Below are positions 1 to 8,603 of a DNA stretch of 64,000 nucleotides, piece after piece (position 1 is the first letter of the stretch; every line of letters begins with the position of its first letter). The translations under genes and the position numbers were made by a program. This stretch comes from Baekduia alba (GTDB lineage: Bacteria > Actinomycetota > Thermoleophilia > Solirubrobacterales > Solirubrobacteraceae). Location of the stretch: the NCBI RefSeq assembly GCF_028416635.1, contig NZ_CP114013.1, forward strand, positions 3,472,001 to 3,536,000. Direction: 5' to 3'. The notes beneath the pieces are model-generated. The model was given only the letters and a program-made list of their open reading frames with translations, did not search any database and had not been told where the DNA came from.

Positions 1-645
1 AAGCACGGAGGACAGCGCCGACTCCAGGTCAGCCTCCGTACCGTCGTTCTGCACCACGAACGTCGCTCTTTGCGCCTTCTCGTCCTGCGTGAGCTGGCGT
101 GCGGCGCGCTCGTCGACGGCCTCGTGCCCGCGGGCGGCAGCACGCGCGCGCCGCACATCCTCGTCCGCGACGACGGCGATCGTCGCGTCATACATCTCGT
201 GCATCCCGGCCTCGAACAGCAGCGGCGTCTCCACCACTGCGGCCTTCGGCGCCGGGTCGGCGTCCTCCTGCCCGGTCCGGAACGCCCAGACGCGCGCGCC
301 GACGAGTGGCCACAGCAGCCCCTCGAGCCACTCGCGCTCGCTCGGCTCCCCGAACACGCGCCGCGCGATCGCGCCGCGGTCGACCACGCCGTCGGCGTCG
401 ACGACGTCCGTGCCCCAGCGCTCGACGACCGCGTCGATCACCGCGTCGGACTCGTACAGCTCGTGAACGACCGCGTCGGTCGACAGCGTCGCCGCCCCCA
501 GCCGCCCGAGAGCGGCCAGCGCCGTCGACTTCCCGGAGCCCAGCCCGCCGGTCAACCCGACGAAGGGCACACGGAAACGACCGACGGCCGCACCATCCTC
601 GGTGCGGCCGTCGGTGAAATCGTCCTGTGACGAAGGTGCGGCCAT
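1..645 (-). CDS. coaE: Dephospho-CoA kinase (C-terminus beyond the window)
   Basis: Phosphorylates the 3' hydroxyl of dephospho-CoA with ATP, the last step of CoA synthesis, in the cytosol. From the ATG at 645 there are 215 codons before the window edge and no stop. The P-loop GGLGSGKS is at about residues 33-40, followed by a TDAVVHELY stretch and ETPLLFEAGM, all typical of CoaE. The first 25 residues are poorly conserved in character, so a GTG at 570 just before the core fold is a possible alternative start. It begins 12 bases after the rpsA stop and is probably co-transcribed with it; rpsA-coaE adjacency is common in actinobacteria. Confidence 0.93.
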   Translation of the reverse strand, partial: MAAPSSQDDFTDGRTEDGAAVGRFRVPFVGLTGGLGSGKSTALAALGRLGAATLSTDAVVHELYESDAVIDAVVERWGTDVVDADGVVDRGAIARRVFGEPSEREWLEGLLWPLVGARVWAFRTGQEDADPAPKAAVVETPLLFEAGMHEMYDATIAVVADEDVRRARAAARGHEAVDERAARQLTQDEKAQRATFVVQNDGTEADLESALSSVL

Positions 646-657
646 GGGCCGCGGTCC

Positions 658-2250
658 CTACGCCTCCGGCTCGGCGTCGGCCGCGGGCTCCTCGCCCTCG
701 GCGTCGGCGACCGGCTCGTCGGTGGCGGCCTCGGCGACCGGCGCCTCGTCGACCTCGGCCTCGGCCTCGGCCTCGGCGGCCTCGGTCTCGGCGACCGACT
801 CGTCGGCGGCGGCCTCGGCGACCGGCGCCTCGTCGGCGTCGGCCTCGGTCGTGTCCGCAGCCTCGACCGGCAGCCCGGCCTCCTCGACGGCGGCCTCGGC
901 CTCGACGTCGGCGACGTCAGCCTCGGCGTCCGCGACATCGGCCTCGATGGCCGTATCCGCCACGGCGGTCGCCGCGTCCGGATCGCCCTCGCCGGCGAAG
1001 ACGTCCTCGCTCAGCCCCAGGTCGGCCACGTTGTCGAGGTCGCCGGCACCGGCGGCCGCGGCCGCGGCGGCGGCCTCGCCCGGAAGGGGCAGGCCGGCCT
1101 CACGTGCGCGGACCTCGCTCGGGAGGATCTGGCCCTCCACGCGCTTGATTGACAGCGACAGGCGGCGACGCTCGGAATCGATCTCGAGGATCTTGACGCG
1201 AACCACGTCGCCCGGCTGGACGACCTCACGCGGGTTCTCCACGTGATGCGCGGCCAGCTCGGAGATGTGGACCAGGCCCTCGACGCCGTCGAGGATCTCG
1301 ACGAACGCGCCGAACGTGACGACCTTGGTGACCGTCCCCTCGAGCTCGTCACCCACGTTGTAGGTGTCGACGACCCGCTGCCACGGATCCTCCTGGGTCT
1401 GCTTGAGACCCAGCGAGATGCGCTGGCGGTCGCGATCGATGTCCAACACCTTGACCTGCACGGTGTCGCCGATGTTCAGGATCTCGCTCGGGTGGTTGAC
1501 GTGCGACCACGAGAGCTCGGAGATGTGGATGAGACCGTCGATGCCGTTCAGATCCACGAACGCGCCGAAGTCGACGATGTTCGAGATGACGCCCTCGACG
1601 ACGAGGCCGGGCTGCAGGCGGTCCAGGATCTCCTGGCGCTGCTCCTTGCGCTCCTCTTCCAGCACGGCCCGTCGCGACAGGACCACGTTGTTTCGCGACC
1701 GGTTGAGCTCTATAACCTTGCACTCGATCGGCTGGCCCATGTACTCGTCCAGGTTCGGAACCCGGCGGATGTCCACGAGCGAGGCGGGCAGGAAGCCGCG
1801 GACACCGAGGTCCACGATCAAGCCGCCCTTGACGACCTCGATGACCGTGCCGGTGACGGGCTGACCCGACTCGGCGGCGGCCTCGATGTTGCGCCAGGCC
1901 TTCTCGAAGCGCGCGCGCTTCTTGGAGACGATCAGGCGGCCGTCCTGATCCTCCTTGGTGAGGACGAGGGCGTCGACCTCTTCGCCGAGCTCCACCTCGT
2001 CATGCGGATCCACGTTCTTGCGGATCGAAAGCTCGTTGGAGGGGATGACCCCCTCGCTCTTGTAGCCGATGTCGACGAGGACCTCGTCGTTGTCGATGCG
2101 GACGACTCGGCCAGAGACGACGTCTCCCTCCTCGAAGGGGGAGAACGTTGCGTCGTAGTTCGGGACGATGTGACCGTCGATCTCGAGCAGCAGGCCGTCG
2201 CTGCCCTCGACGATCTTCGCCTCGGGAGTTGGTGTAATGGTCTGGGTCAT
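658..2250 (-). CDS. rpsA: 30S ribosomal protein S1
   Basis: Ribosomal protein S1 binds mRNA on the small subunit. The ATG at 2250 gives 530 residues. Four S1 RNA-binding repeats are visible at about 41-110, 128-194, 214-283 and 299-369, the last two carrying the DFGAFVDL/TFGAFVEI and GLIHISEL/GLVHISEL signatures. Residues from about 385 to the end form a highly acidic Ala/Glu/Asp/Val tail of about 145 residues with an internal repeat beginning DEAPVAEAA. The reading frame stays open far upstream, but S1 homology begins near 2250 and a -10-like TACCCT lies 12 bases before this ATG. It is divergent from the reductase gene at 2344 and followed by coaE. Confidence 0.97.
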   Translation of the reverse strand: MTQTITPTPEAKIVEGSDGLLLEIDGHIVPNYDATFSPFEEGDVVSGRVVRIDNDEVLVDIGYKSEGVIPSNELSIRKNVDPHDEVELGEEVDALVLTKEDQDGRLIVSKKRARFEKAWRNIEAAAESGQPVTGTVIEVVKGGLIVDLGVRGFLPASLVDIRRVPNLDEYMGQPIECKVIELNRSRNNVVLSRRAVLEEERKEQRQEILDRLQPGLVVEGVISNIVDFGAFVDLNGIDGLIHISELSWSHVNHPSEILNIGDTVQVKVLDIDRDRQRISLGLKQTQEDPWQRVVDTYNVGDELEGTVTKVVTFGAFVEILDGVEGLVHISELAAHHVENPREVVQPGDVVRVKILEIDSERRRLSLSIKRVEGQILPSEVRAREAGLPLPGEAAAAAAAAGAGDLDNVADLGLSEDVFAGEGDPDAATAVADTAIEADVADAEADVADVEAEAAVEEAGLPVEAADTTEADADEAPVAEAAADESVAETEAAEAEAEAEVDEAPVAEAATDEPVADAEGEEPAADAEPEA

Positions 2251-2262
2251 GTGCGACCAGAG

Positions 2263-2268
2263 AGGGTA
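2263..2268 (-). promoter_or_regulatory. -10-like hexamer of rpsA
   Basis: TACCCT on the minus strand ends 12 bases before the rpsA ATG. There is no Shine-Dalgarno sequence between, so a leader of only a few bases is inferred. Confidence 0.45.
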
Positions 2269-2327
2269 GCGCGAAACGGCACTTGGCAGGCCGGCGGGGC
2301 GAGCGGGCACGTTCCGTGAACCACGGC

Positions 2328-2333
2328 TACGAT
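2328..2333 (+). promoter_or_regulatory. -10-like hexamer of the reductase gene at 2344
   Basis: TACGAT ends 10 bases before the ATG at 2344; no ribosome binding site lies between. The rpsA promoter is about 60 bp away on the other strand, so the two genes share a compact divergent control region. Confidence 0.45.
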
Positions 2334-2343
2334 CGGGCATCGC

Positions 2344-3516
2344 ATGCCGGTTCGCGCGACGAAGAGAGGGGCCGAGCGCACCCCGCTCGCCGGAGACTAC
2401 GACGTGGTGATCTGCGGGGCCTCGTTCGCGGGCCTCGCGGTGGCGCGCGAGCTGGCCGGAAGCGGCGCTTCCGTGCTCGTCGTCGACCGCTACGAGATCG
2501 GGGAGCGGCAGACCTCCGCGTGCGCCGCCCCGACCGAGTGGCTCGACAACCTCGGCCTGGGGGCGTCGATCCGCCAGACGTTCCGGGACCTGGTGATCCA
2601 CCGGCCCGCCAAGACCTACCGCTGGACGCTGCCCTGGACGTTCTCCACGTTCGACTACCGCCAGCTGTGCGAGCTGCTCGCCGCCCAGGGCGACTTCACC
2701 TTCGACACGGCCAAGGTCGACGGGATCACCCGCGGCACGGTCCACACGGTCCACACCGACCGCGGCGACCTGCGCGCCCCGCTCGTCGTCGACGCGCTGG
2801 GCTGGCGGCGCGTGCTGAGCGAGAAGTCCAACGCGATCCAGCCGCCCGACGCGCGCCTGTCGCGCGGACTCGAGGTCCATCCGCCGGCGACCGGCGACGA
2901 CCTCGAGCTGTGGCTCGACCCCAAGTACATCGTCCCCGGCTACTCGTGGGCGTTCCCGGCCGGCGACGAGGTGCGGACCGGCGTCGGCTCCTTCGACCCG
3001 CACATCAAGGTCAAGGACCCGACCGTGCGGCTGGCCGACGACCTCGGCATCGGGACCGAGGGCGGCTACCAGGGCAACTGGATTCCGCACCGCCTGCGCC
3101 CCGCGACCGGCGACGGCGTCTTCTTCGTGGGCGACAGCGCCGGCCACTGCCTGCCGACGACGGCCGAGGGCATCCGCACCGCGCTCTACTTCGGCCTCGC
3201 GGCCGGCCGCGAGCTGCGCACCGTGGTCGAAGGGCGCCAGACGCGCGAGCAGGCGCTGTCGCGCTACGCCTCGTTCAGCGCCGACCACAAGTGGGCGTTC
3301 GACTGGCTGTGGCGCGTGCAGACGGTCTTCAGCGGCATGAACAAGTACCCCGCGATGGACACGGCGCTGGAGCTGACCAGCGGCCCGCGCGCGGTGAAGT
3401 GGATGTTCCGCCACTACCTCAACATCGCGCCGCCGTCGTTCGCCCTGGCGGGCGCGCGGCCGTGGCAGGTCGAGCCCTGGCGCGAGCCGGGGACCGCGCT
3501 GCCGGAAGCGGCCTAG
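2344..3516 (+). CDS. Geranylgeranyl-reductase-family FAD-dependent oxidoreductase (paralog 1)
   Basis: A 390-residue flavoprotein. The N-terminus carries an FAD-binding Rossmann segment (DVVICGASFAGLAVAREL, about residues 19-36) and VVDRYEIGER; a second FAD motif, FFVGDSAGHCLPTTAEGIRTAL, is near residue 260. This is the layout of the geranylgeranyl reductase/UbiH-like family that reduces isoprenoid double bonds or oxidises small molecules. It closely resembles the second copy at 28539-29696, which sits in an isoprenoid operon, so an isoprenoid or lipid substrate is likely, but the exact one cannot be read from the sequence. It is monocistronic and convergent with the small membrane protein gene at 3530. 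Confidence 0.85.
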   Translation: MPVRATKRGAERTPLAGDYDVVICGASFAGLAVARELAGSGASVLVVDRYEIGERQTSACAAPTEWLDNLGLGASIRQTFRDLVIHRPAKTYRWTLPWTFSTFDYRQLCELLAAQGDFTFDTAKVDGITRGTVHTVHTDRGDLRAPLVVDALGWRRVLSEKSNAIQPPDARLSRGLEVHPPATGDDLELWLDPKYIVPGYSWAFPAGDEVRTGVGSFDPHIKVKDPTVRLADDLGIGTEGGYQGNWIPHRLRPATGDGVFFVGDSAGHCLPTTAEGIRTALYFGLAAGRELRTVVEGRQTREQALSRYASFSADHKWAFDWLWRVQTVFSGMNKYPAMDTALELTSGPRAVKWMFRHYLNIAPPSFALAGARPWQVEPWREPGTALPEAA

Positions 3517-3529
3517 CCCGGCGCGGCGC

Positions 3530-3808
3530 CTAGAAGCCGCGCCGCTCGCGGGCGTGCACCAGCCGCGGGTCCTTGTCGTGCTCCCGTCTGCGGTGGCTGG
3601 TCGACCAGGCGCGCAGGCAGAACAGGCCGACCAGGATCGCGACGGCGATCGTCACGCCGAGCACGTCGCCGGGCGAGAACGCGCCGAGGGCGGCGAAGAA
3701 GACGTACGCGGCGATGACGCCGATCCCCAGCGCCCAGAACGCGTCGACGGCGGTGCGCGTGGCGCCGGGGTGGTCGCGGAGCGGATGCGGCATGTGCACG
3801 GCAGCCAT
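3530..3808 (-). CDS. Small two-helix membrane protein
   Basis: A 92-residue protein of unknown function. Two hydrophobic segments (about residues 27-46 and 51-66) follow a His/Pro-rich N-terminus and precede a strongly basic tail rich in Arg, Lys and His. The start at 3808 is fixed by GGAGG six bases upstream. Unlike most neighbours it has a normal leader, with a possible -10 TACGAT at 3852-3857. I do not recognise a family. Confidence 0.6.
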   Translation of the reverse strand: MAAVHMPHPLRDHPGATRTAVDAFWALGIGVIAAYVFFAALGAFSPGDVLGVTIAVAILVGLFCLRAWSTSHRRREHDKDPRLVHARERRGF

Positions 3809-3851
3809 GTGGGACCTCCAGATGACGACGAGGTGCGGGGTGTTCGTGCGG

Positions 3852-3857
3852 ATCGTA
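3852..3857 (-). promoter_or_regulatory. -10-like hexamer of the 92-residue membrane protein gene
   Basis: TACGAT on the minus strand, 43 bases before the start; together with the strong GGAGG this is a conventional leadered gene, in contrast to most genes here. Confidence 0.35.
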
Positions 3858-3917
3858 ACGAGCCCACCCGTGGCCGCGCAACCCGAACGTCGGCGCCGCG
3901 CTGCGCGGCGCCGCGCC

Positions 3918-4364
3918 CTAGCGCCGCACGACCAGCAGCACGCCGAGCGCCAGCAGCACGATCCCGGCCACGCGGACCGCGTCGATCGGCTGCTTGTCGA
4001 CGCCGAACCAGCCGAACTGGTCGATCAGCACCGCGACGCTGAGCTCGCCGGCGATCGTCGCGGCGATCACGCCGCCGGTCCCGAGCGAGCGGACCGACAG
4101 CAGCGCCGCGGTCACGTAGCCCGCGCCGAGAACGCCGCCGGTGAGGTAGACCCACGACGTGACCCCGCCGCCGTCGCCGATCCGCCCGAGGCCGCCGCGC
4201 GCGAACACCGCGGCGACGAACAGCACGGCGGTGCCGATCAGGAACGACACGAACGCGCCCTGCAGCGCGCCGACGTGCTTGCCCAGCCCGGAGTTGATCG
4301 GCGACTGCAGCGCGATGAACCCGCCGGCGACCACCATCAGGATCGCCGCGAACCCGCGGTCCAT
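3918..4364 (-). CDS. DMT-superfamily transporter of the YdcZ/DUF606 type
   Basis: 148 residues with about five transmembrane helices, beginning GFAAILMVVAGGFIALQSPINS and ending in a hydrophobic stretch closed by VVRR. The short length, the N-terminal QxxIN-like signature and the central LGAGYVTAAL segment match the YdcZ/DUF606 half-size branch of the drug/metabolite transporter superfamily, which probably works as a dimer in the inner membrane. The substrate is unknown. Its ATG lies three bases after the polA stop codon, so it is probably translated from the polA message. Confidence 0.8.
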   Translation of the reverse strand: MDRGFAAILMVVAGGFIALQSPINSGLGKHVGALQGAFVSFLIGTAVLFVAAVFARGGLGRIGDGGGVTSWVYLTGGVLGAGYVTAALLSVRSLGTGGVIAATIAGELSVAVLIDQFGWFGVDKQPIDAVRVAGIVLLALGVLLVVRR

Positions 4365-4367
4365 GCG

Positions 4368-6983
4368 CTACTTGGCCTCGAGCCAGGTGATCCCGACGCC
4401 GGCGTCGACGGCCAGCGGCGGCGTGCGGTCGCCCCACGGCGCGACCATCTCACGCTCCGCGAGCTCCTTGACCTGCTCGGCCTCCTCCGGCGGGCCCTCG
4501 AACAGCAGCTCGTCGTGGATCGTCAGGATCATCCGCGTCGTCAGGCCGGAGGCGACCAGCGCGCGGTGCACGCCGATCATCGCGAGCTTCATCACGTCGG
4601 CCGCCGTGCCCTGGATGACCGTGTTGACCGCGAGGCGCTCGCCGAGCGTGCGCACCTGGTAGTTGCGGGCCCGCAGCTCCGGGATCTGGCGGCGGCGGCC
4701 GTAGAGCGTGGTGACGTGGCCGCGCTCCTTGGCCTCCTCGATCGTCGTCGCCATGAACGCGGCGACGCGCGCGAAGCGCTCGAGGTAGGTGTCGATGAAG
4801 GCCTTGGCCTCCTCGCGCGGGATGTTGAGCCGGTCGGCGAGCCCGTAGTCGCTCAACCCGTACACGATCCCGTAGTTGATCATCTTGGCCTTGGAGCGGT
4901 CCATCGGCGTGAGCTCCTCGGCCGGCCGGCCGAAGACCGTCGAGGCGGTCGCGGTGTGCACGTCCTCGCCGCGGACGAAGATCTCCTTCAGCACCGGCTC
5001 GTCGGCGATGAACGCCATCACGCGCAGCTCGACCTGCGAGTAGTCGGCGCTGATCAGCACGTTGCCGGGCGCCGCCTCGAAGCAGCCGCGGATCTCGCGG
5101 CCCAGCTCGGTGCGGACCGGCACGTTCTGGAGGTTCGGGTTCGTCGACGCCAGCCGTCCGGTCGTCGCCGCGGCCTGCACGAAGGTGGTGTGGATGCGCG
5201 ACTCCGCGTCGGCCACCTGCGGCAGCACGTCGAGGTAGGTCTTCATCAGCTGGTTGAGCTCGCGCCAGCGCTCGACCTTGGGGATGATCGGGTGCTCGTC
5301 GCGGATCGCCTGCAGCACCCGCGCATCGGTCGAGAAGCCGGTCTTGCCGCGGCGCTTGCGCGACAGCCCCAGCTTGTCGAACAGGATGGCGCCGAGCTGC
5401 TGCGGCGAGCCGATCGTGAACTGGTCGTCGGCCAGCGCGTAGATGTCGCGCTCCAGGTCGGCGATCTCGTCCTGGACGCGGACCCGGATCTGCGCCAGGC
5501 GCTCCTTGTTGAGGCGGACGCCCGCGACCTCCATGTCGCGCAGGACGGCGACGAGCGGCAGCTCGACCTCGTCCATCAGGCCGGTCAGCCCGCGGTCGTC
5601 GAGCTGCTCGCGCTGCCAGTGCGCCAGCGCCTGGGCCAGCGCCGCGTCGGCGGCCAGCGGCTCGGTCGTCTCCACCTTCAGGCCCCGCTCCTCGCAGATC
5701 TCGGCGAACGGGAAGCCGCGGCGGGCGGGCTCCAGCAGGTAGGCGGCGAGCAGCGTGTCGTGCGTGAGGTTGGTCGGGACGACGCCCCACGCCTTCGCGT
5801 CGTGCGCGACGACGGGCCGGTCGCCGAGCTCGCCGATCAGCAGGGCCGGGTCGTCGACGGCGCCGACGACCGCCTCCTCCCCCACGACCGCGCCGAACTT
5901 CCAGACCGGCTCCTCAGCCAGCAGCTGGCCCTCGGGCACCTCGGGCGCGACGAAGGCGATCGTGATCTCGGCGTCGGCCGGCCCGAGCGCCCGGACGTCG
6001 CCGACGCCGCCCTCGCGCACCCGGACGCGCACGTTCTCGGGCTCGGCGGGCATCGCGGCGGGAACGCCGGCCTGGTCGTCGGCGGCCAGCGCGTCCTCGA
6101 GGCGCGCCAGCGGCGCGCGCAGCTCGAACTGGCGGAAGACGTCACGGAGCTTGGAGCGGTCCGGCTCGCGCGCGGCCTCGTGCGCGGGATCGATGTCGAC
6201 GGGGATGTCGCGCATGATCGTCGCGAGCTGCTTGGACAGGCGCGCGTCGTCGGCGTGGTTGGTCAGGTTCTCCTTGCGCTTGGCGCCGGAGATCTTGTCC
6301 ACCGAGCCGAGGACCGTCTCCAGGTCGCCGAACTCCTGCAGCAGCGACGCCGCGGTCTTGTCGCCGATGCCGGGGACGCCGGGGATGTTGTCCGACGTGT
6401 CGCCCTTGAGGCCGTAGAAGTCCGGGATCGCCTCGGGCGGCAGGCCGTAGCGGTCGATGACCGCCTGGTAGTCATACAACTTGGTGTCGGTGATCCCGCG
6501 CCCGGTCGCCATGACGCGCACGCGCGAGTCCGGGTCGATCAGCTGGAAGATGTCGCGGTCGCCGGTGACGATCACGACCGGGACGTCCTGGGCCCGCGCC
6601 TTCTCGGCGATCGAGGCGATGACGTCGTCGGCCTCGTAGCCCTCGACCTGCACGTTCTTGTAGCCGAACGCGTCGACCAGCGGGGCGAGGTGCGGCCACT
6701 GCTCGCGCAGGAGGTCGGGGCGCGACTGGCGCGTGGCCTTGTAGTCGGTCGAGATCTCCTTGCGTCCGGAGTGCCCCGCGTCCCAGACGACGATCGTCGG
6801 CTTCTGCCCGTGCTCGGTCAGCAGCTTGACCAGCATCGAGGCGAACCCGAAGATCGCGTTGGTCGGCACGCCCGTCGACGTCGCGATCGACTCGGGCAGC
6901 GCGAAGAACGCCCGGTAGGCCAGCGAGCTTCCGTCGATGAGGTAGAGCTCGTCCTGGCTGCTGGCTGACCCGTTCTCCGACAT
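4368..6983 (-). CDS. polA: DNA polymerase I
   Basis: 871 residues, normal for PolA, which removes RNA primers and fills repair gaps. Residues 1-300 form the 5'-3' nuclease (LIDGSSLAYRAFFALPES near the start, then helix-hairpin-helix GVPGIGDKTAASLL). Residues of about 310-480 correspond to the 3'-5' exonuclease fold, but the first acidic motif of a proofreading enzyme (FDTET-like) is absent, so proofreading is probably lost, as in several PolA enzymes. The polymerase motifs are complete: SADYSQVELR with Asp647, RSKAKMINYGIVYG (697 onward) and the HDE triad at 823-825. It is divergent from the malic enzyme gene. Confidence 0.97.
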   Translation of the reverse strand: MSENGSASSQDELYLIDGSSLAYRAFFALPESIATSTGVPTNAIFGFASMLVKLLTEHGQKPTIVVWDAGHSGRKEISTDYKATRQSRPDLLREQWPHLAPLVDAFGYKNVQVEGYEADDVIASIAEKARAQDVPVVIVTGDRDIFQLIDPDSRVRVMATGRGITDTKLYDYQAVIDRYGLPPEAIPDFYGLKGDTSDNIPGVPGIGDKTAASLLQEFGDLETVLGSVDKISGAKRKENLTNHADDARLSKQLATIMRDIPVDIDPAHEAAREPDRSKLRDVFRQFELRAPLARLEDALAADDQAGVPAAMPAEPENVRVRVREGGVGDVRALGPADAEITIAFVAPEVPEGQLLAEEPVWKFGAVVGEEAVVGAVDDPALLIGELGDRPVVAHDAKAWGVVPTNLTHDTLLAAYLLEPARRGFPFAEICEERGLKVETTEPLAADAALAQALAHWQREQLDDRGLTGLMDEVELPLVAVLRDMEVAGVRLNKERLAQIRVRVQDEIADLERDIYALADDQFTIGSPQQLGAILFDKLGLSRKRRGKTGFSTDARVLQAIRDEHPIIPKVERWRELNQLMKTYLDVLPQVADAESRIHTTFVQAAATTGRLASTNPNLQNVPVRTELGREIRGCFEAAPGNVLISADYSQVELRVMAFIADEPVLKEIFVRGEDVHTATASTVFGRPAEELTPMDRSKAKMINYGIVYGLSDYGLADRLNIPREEAKAFIDTYLERFARVAAFMATTIEEAKERGHVTTLYGRRRQIPELRARNYQVRTLGERLAVNTVIQGTAADVMKLAMIGVHRALVASGLTTRMILTIHDELLFEGPPEEAEQVKELAEREMVAPWGDRTPPLAVDAGVGITWLEAK

Positions 6984-6990
6984 CGTGAGG

Positions 6991-6996
6991 ACCCTA
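6991..6996 (-). promoter_or_regulatory. -10-like hexamer of polA
   Basis: TAGGGT on the minus strand ends seven bases before the polA ATG, the spacing expected of a leaderless message. Confidence 0.5.
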
Positions 6997-7076
6997 GCGA
7001 GGGCGCGCGGGCCCGGGCCGCCGCACTGCCATACAAGTACGCAGTTACGGCGCTTCGTCGATGCGCGTCGAACCCC

Positions 7077-7082
7077 TAGAGT
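7077..7082 (+). promoter_or_regulatory. -10-like hexamer of the malic enzyme gene
   Basis: TAGAGT ends eight bases before the ATG at 7091. It lies downstream of the alternative ATG at 7061, which argues for 7091 as the true start. Confidence 0.5.
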
Positions 7083-7090
7083 CCGGGCGG

Positions 7091-8557
7091 ATGTCCCCTA
7101 CGCCCAGCGCCCAGTACAGCCTCACGATCCGTGTGGAGATCGCCGACCGGCCCGGGATGCTCGGCCTCGTAGCGAGCGCCATCGGGCAGGCCGGCGCGTC
7201 GATCGGGTCGATCGACCTGGTCGAGGTCAAGGAGGACGTCCTGCTGCGCGACATCACGGTCGACGCAACCGGCGCCGAGCACTGGGACCAGATCGTCGAA
7301 GCGCTCGCCGCGCTGGACGGCGTGAGCGTCGTCGACACGACCGACCGCACGTTCCTGTTGCACATCGGCGGCAAGATCGAGCAGCACAACAAGTCGCCGC
7401 TGAAGACGCGCGCGGACCTGTCGATGGCCTACACGCCGGGCGTCGCGCGCGTGTGCGAGGCGATCCACGCGGATCCCGACAAGGCGTTCCAGTACACGAT
7501 CAAGCGCAACACGGTGGCCGTCGTCTCCGACGGCACCGCGGTGTTGGGGTTGGGTGACATCGGGCCGCGCGCGGCGATGCCGGTGATGGAGGGCAAGGCC
7601 ATGCTCTTCAAGGAGTTCGCCAACGTCGACGCGTTCCCGATCTGCCTCGACACCAAGGACCCCGAGGAGATCATCGCCGCGGTCAAGAACATCGCGCCGA
7701 CGTTCGGCGGGATCAACCTGGAGGACATCTCGGCGCCGCGCTGCTTCGAGATCGAGGACCGGCTGAAGGCCGAGCTCGACATCCCCGTCTTCCACGACGA
7801 CCAGCACGGCACCGCGATCGTCACGCTCGCCGCGCTGATCAACGCCTGCAAGCTGACCGGCAAGGAGCTCGGCGACCTGCGCGTGCTGATCATCGGCCTC
7901 GGCGCCGCCGGCGTCGCGGTCACCAAGATCCTGATGGAGGCCGGCGTCCGCCACATCATCGGCGCCGACTCGCGCGGCGTGCTGTCGACCGACCGCGGCG
8001 ACTACCAGGACGGCTCGATGCCGCCGATCAAGCGGTGGTACGCGGAGGCCACGAACCCGGACCGCCTGGGCGGCACGCCCGCCAGCGTGATCGACGGCAT
8101 GGACCTGATGATCGGGCTGAGCGGCGCGCGGGTCTTCCCCGCCGACGCGCTCGCGCGGATGAACCGGGACGCGATGGTCTTCGCGATGGCCAACCCCACG
8201 CCCGAGGTCTCCCCCGAGGAGGCCGCGCCCTACGCGCGCATCGTCGCCACCGGTCGCAGCGACTACCCCAACCAGATCAACAACGTCCTCGCGTTCCCCG
8301 GGATCTTCCGCGGCGCGCTGGACGTCCGCGCGCCGCAGATCACCGAGGCGATGAAGATGGCGGCCGCGACCGCGATCGCCGAGATCGTCCCGGAGTCCGA
8401 GCTGCGCGAGGACTACATCATCCCCTCGGTGTTCAACCGCGACGTCGCACCTGCCGTGGCCGACGCCGTCGCCGCCGAAGCGCGCCGCGCCGGCGACGAC
8501 AGGGCCGGCGACACGATCGGCTTTGCGGCGTTGGACATCGAGCAGCTGCGGAGCTGA
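7091..8557 (+). CDS. NAD(P)-dependent malic enzyme with N-terminal ACT domain
   Basis: Oxidative decarboxylation of malate to pyruvate. 488 residues from the ATG at 7091; an in-frame ATG at 7061 lies upstream of the likely -10 element. Residues of about 8-80 form an ACT domain (LTIRVEIADRPGMLGLVASAI), a ligand-binding regulatory module, often for amino acids. The catalytic part has MAYTPGVARVC, the metal and substrate region around VFHDDQHGTAIV and a nucleotide-binding IIGLGAAGVAV. An ACT domain fused to this short bacterial type of malic enzyme is known; the effector cannot be deduced. The gene is followed closely by the epimerase gene, which has its own -10-like element. Confidence 0.94.
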   Translation: MSPTPSAQYSLTIRVEIADRPGMLGLVASAIGQAGASIGSIDLVEVKEDVLLRDITVDATGAEHWDQIVEALAALDGVSVVDTTDRTFLLHIGGKIEQHNKSPLKTRADLSMAYTPGVARVCEAIHADPDKAFQYTIKRNTVAVVSDGTAVLGLGDIGPRAAMPVMEGKAMLFKEFANVDAFPICLDTKDPEEIIAAVKNIAPTFGGINLEDISAPRCFEIEDRLKAELDIPVFHDDQHGTAIVTLAALINACKLTGKELGDLRVLIIGLGAAGVAVTKILMEAGVRHIIGADSRGVLSTDRGDYQDGSMPPIKRWYAEATNPDRLGGTPASVIDGMDLMIGLSGARVFPADALARMNRDAMVFAMANPTPEVSPEEAAPYARIVATGRSDYPNQINNVLAFPGIFRGALDVRAPQITEAMKMAAATAIAEIVPESELREDYIIPSVFNRDVAPAVADAVAAEARRAGDDRAGDTIGFAALDIEQLRS

Positions 8558-8591
8558 GTCCGCAGTTGATCGCCGCGGCCGGGCTCGGCCG

Positions 8592-8597
8592 TACCGT
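8592..8597 (+). promoter_or_regulatory. -10-like hexamer of the epimerase gene
   Basis: TACCGT ends six bases before the ATG at 8604, consistent with a leaderless start and with choosing 8604 over longer upstream readings. Confidence 0.45.
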
Positions 8598-8603
8598 AGG
8601 GCG

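Noticed and set aside
658-3414. A 918-codon open frame suggesting a very long S1 protein
   Set aside because: Everything upstream of 2250 is antisense to the reductase gene and shows no S1 similarity; the true S1 start is at 2250. Long open frames opposite genes are common in such GC-rich DNA.
3573-6968. A plus-strand open frame of 1131 codons opposite polA
   Set aside because: It is the shadow of polA, with Arg/Ala/Asp/Val-rich composition and no domain. PolA on the other strand has all its motifs.
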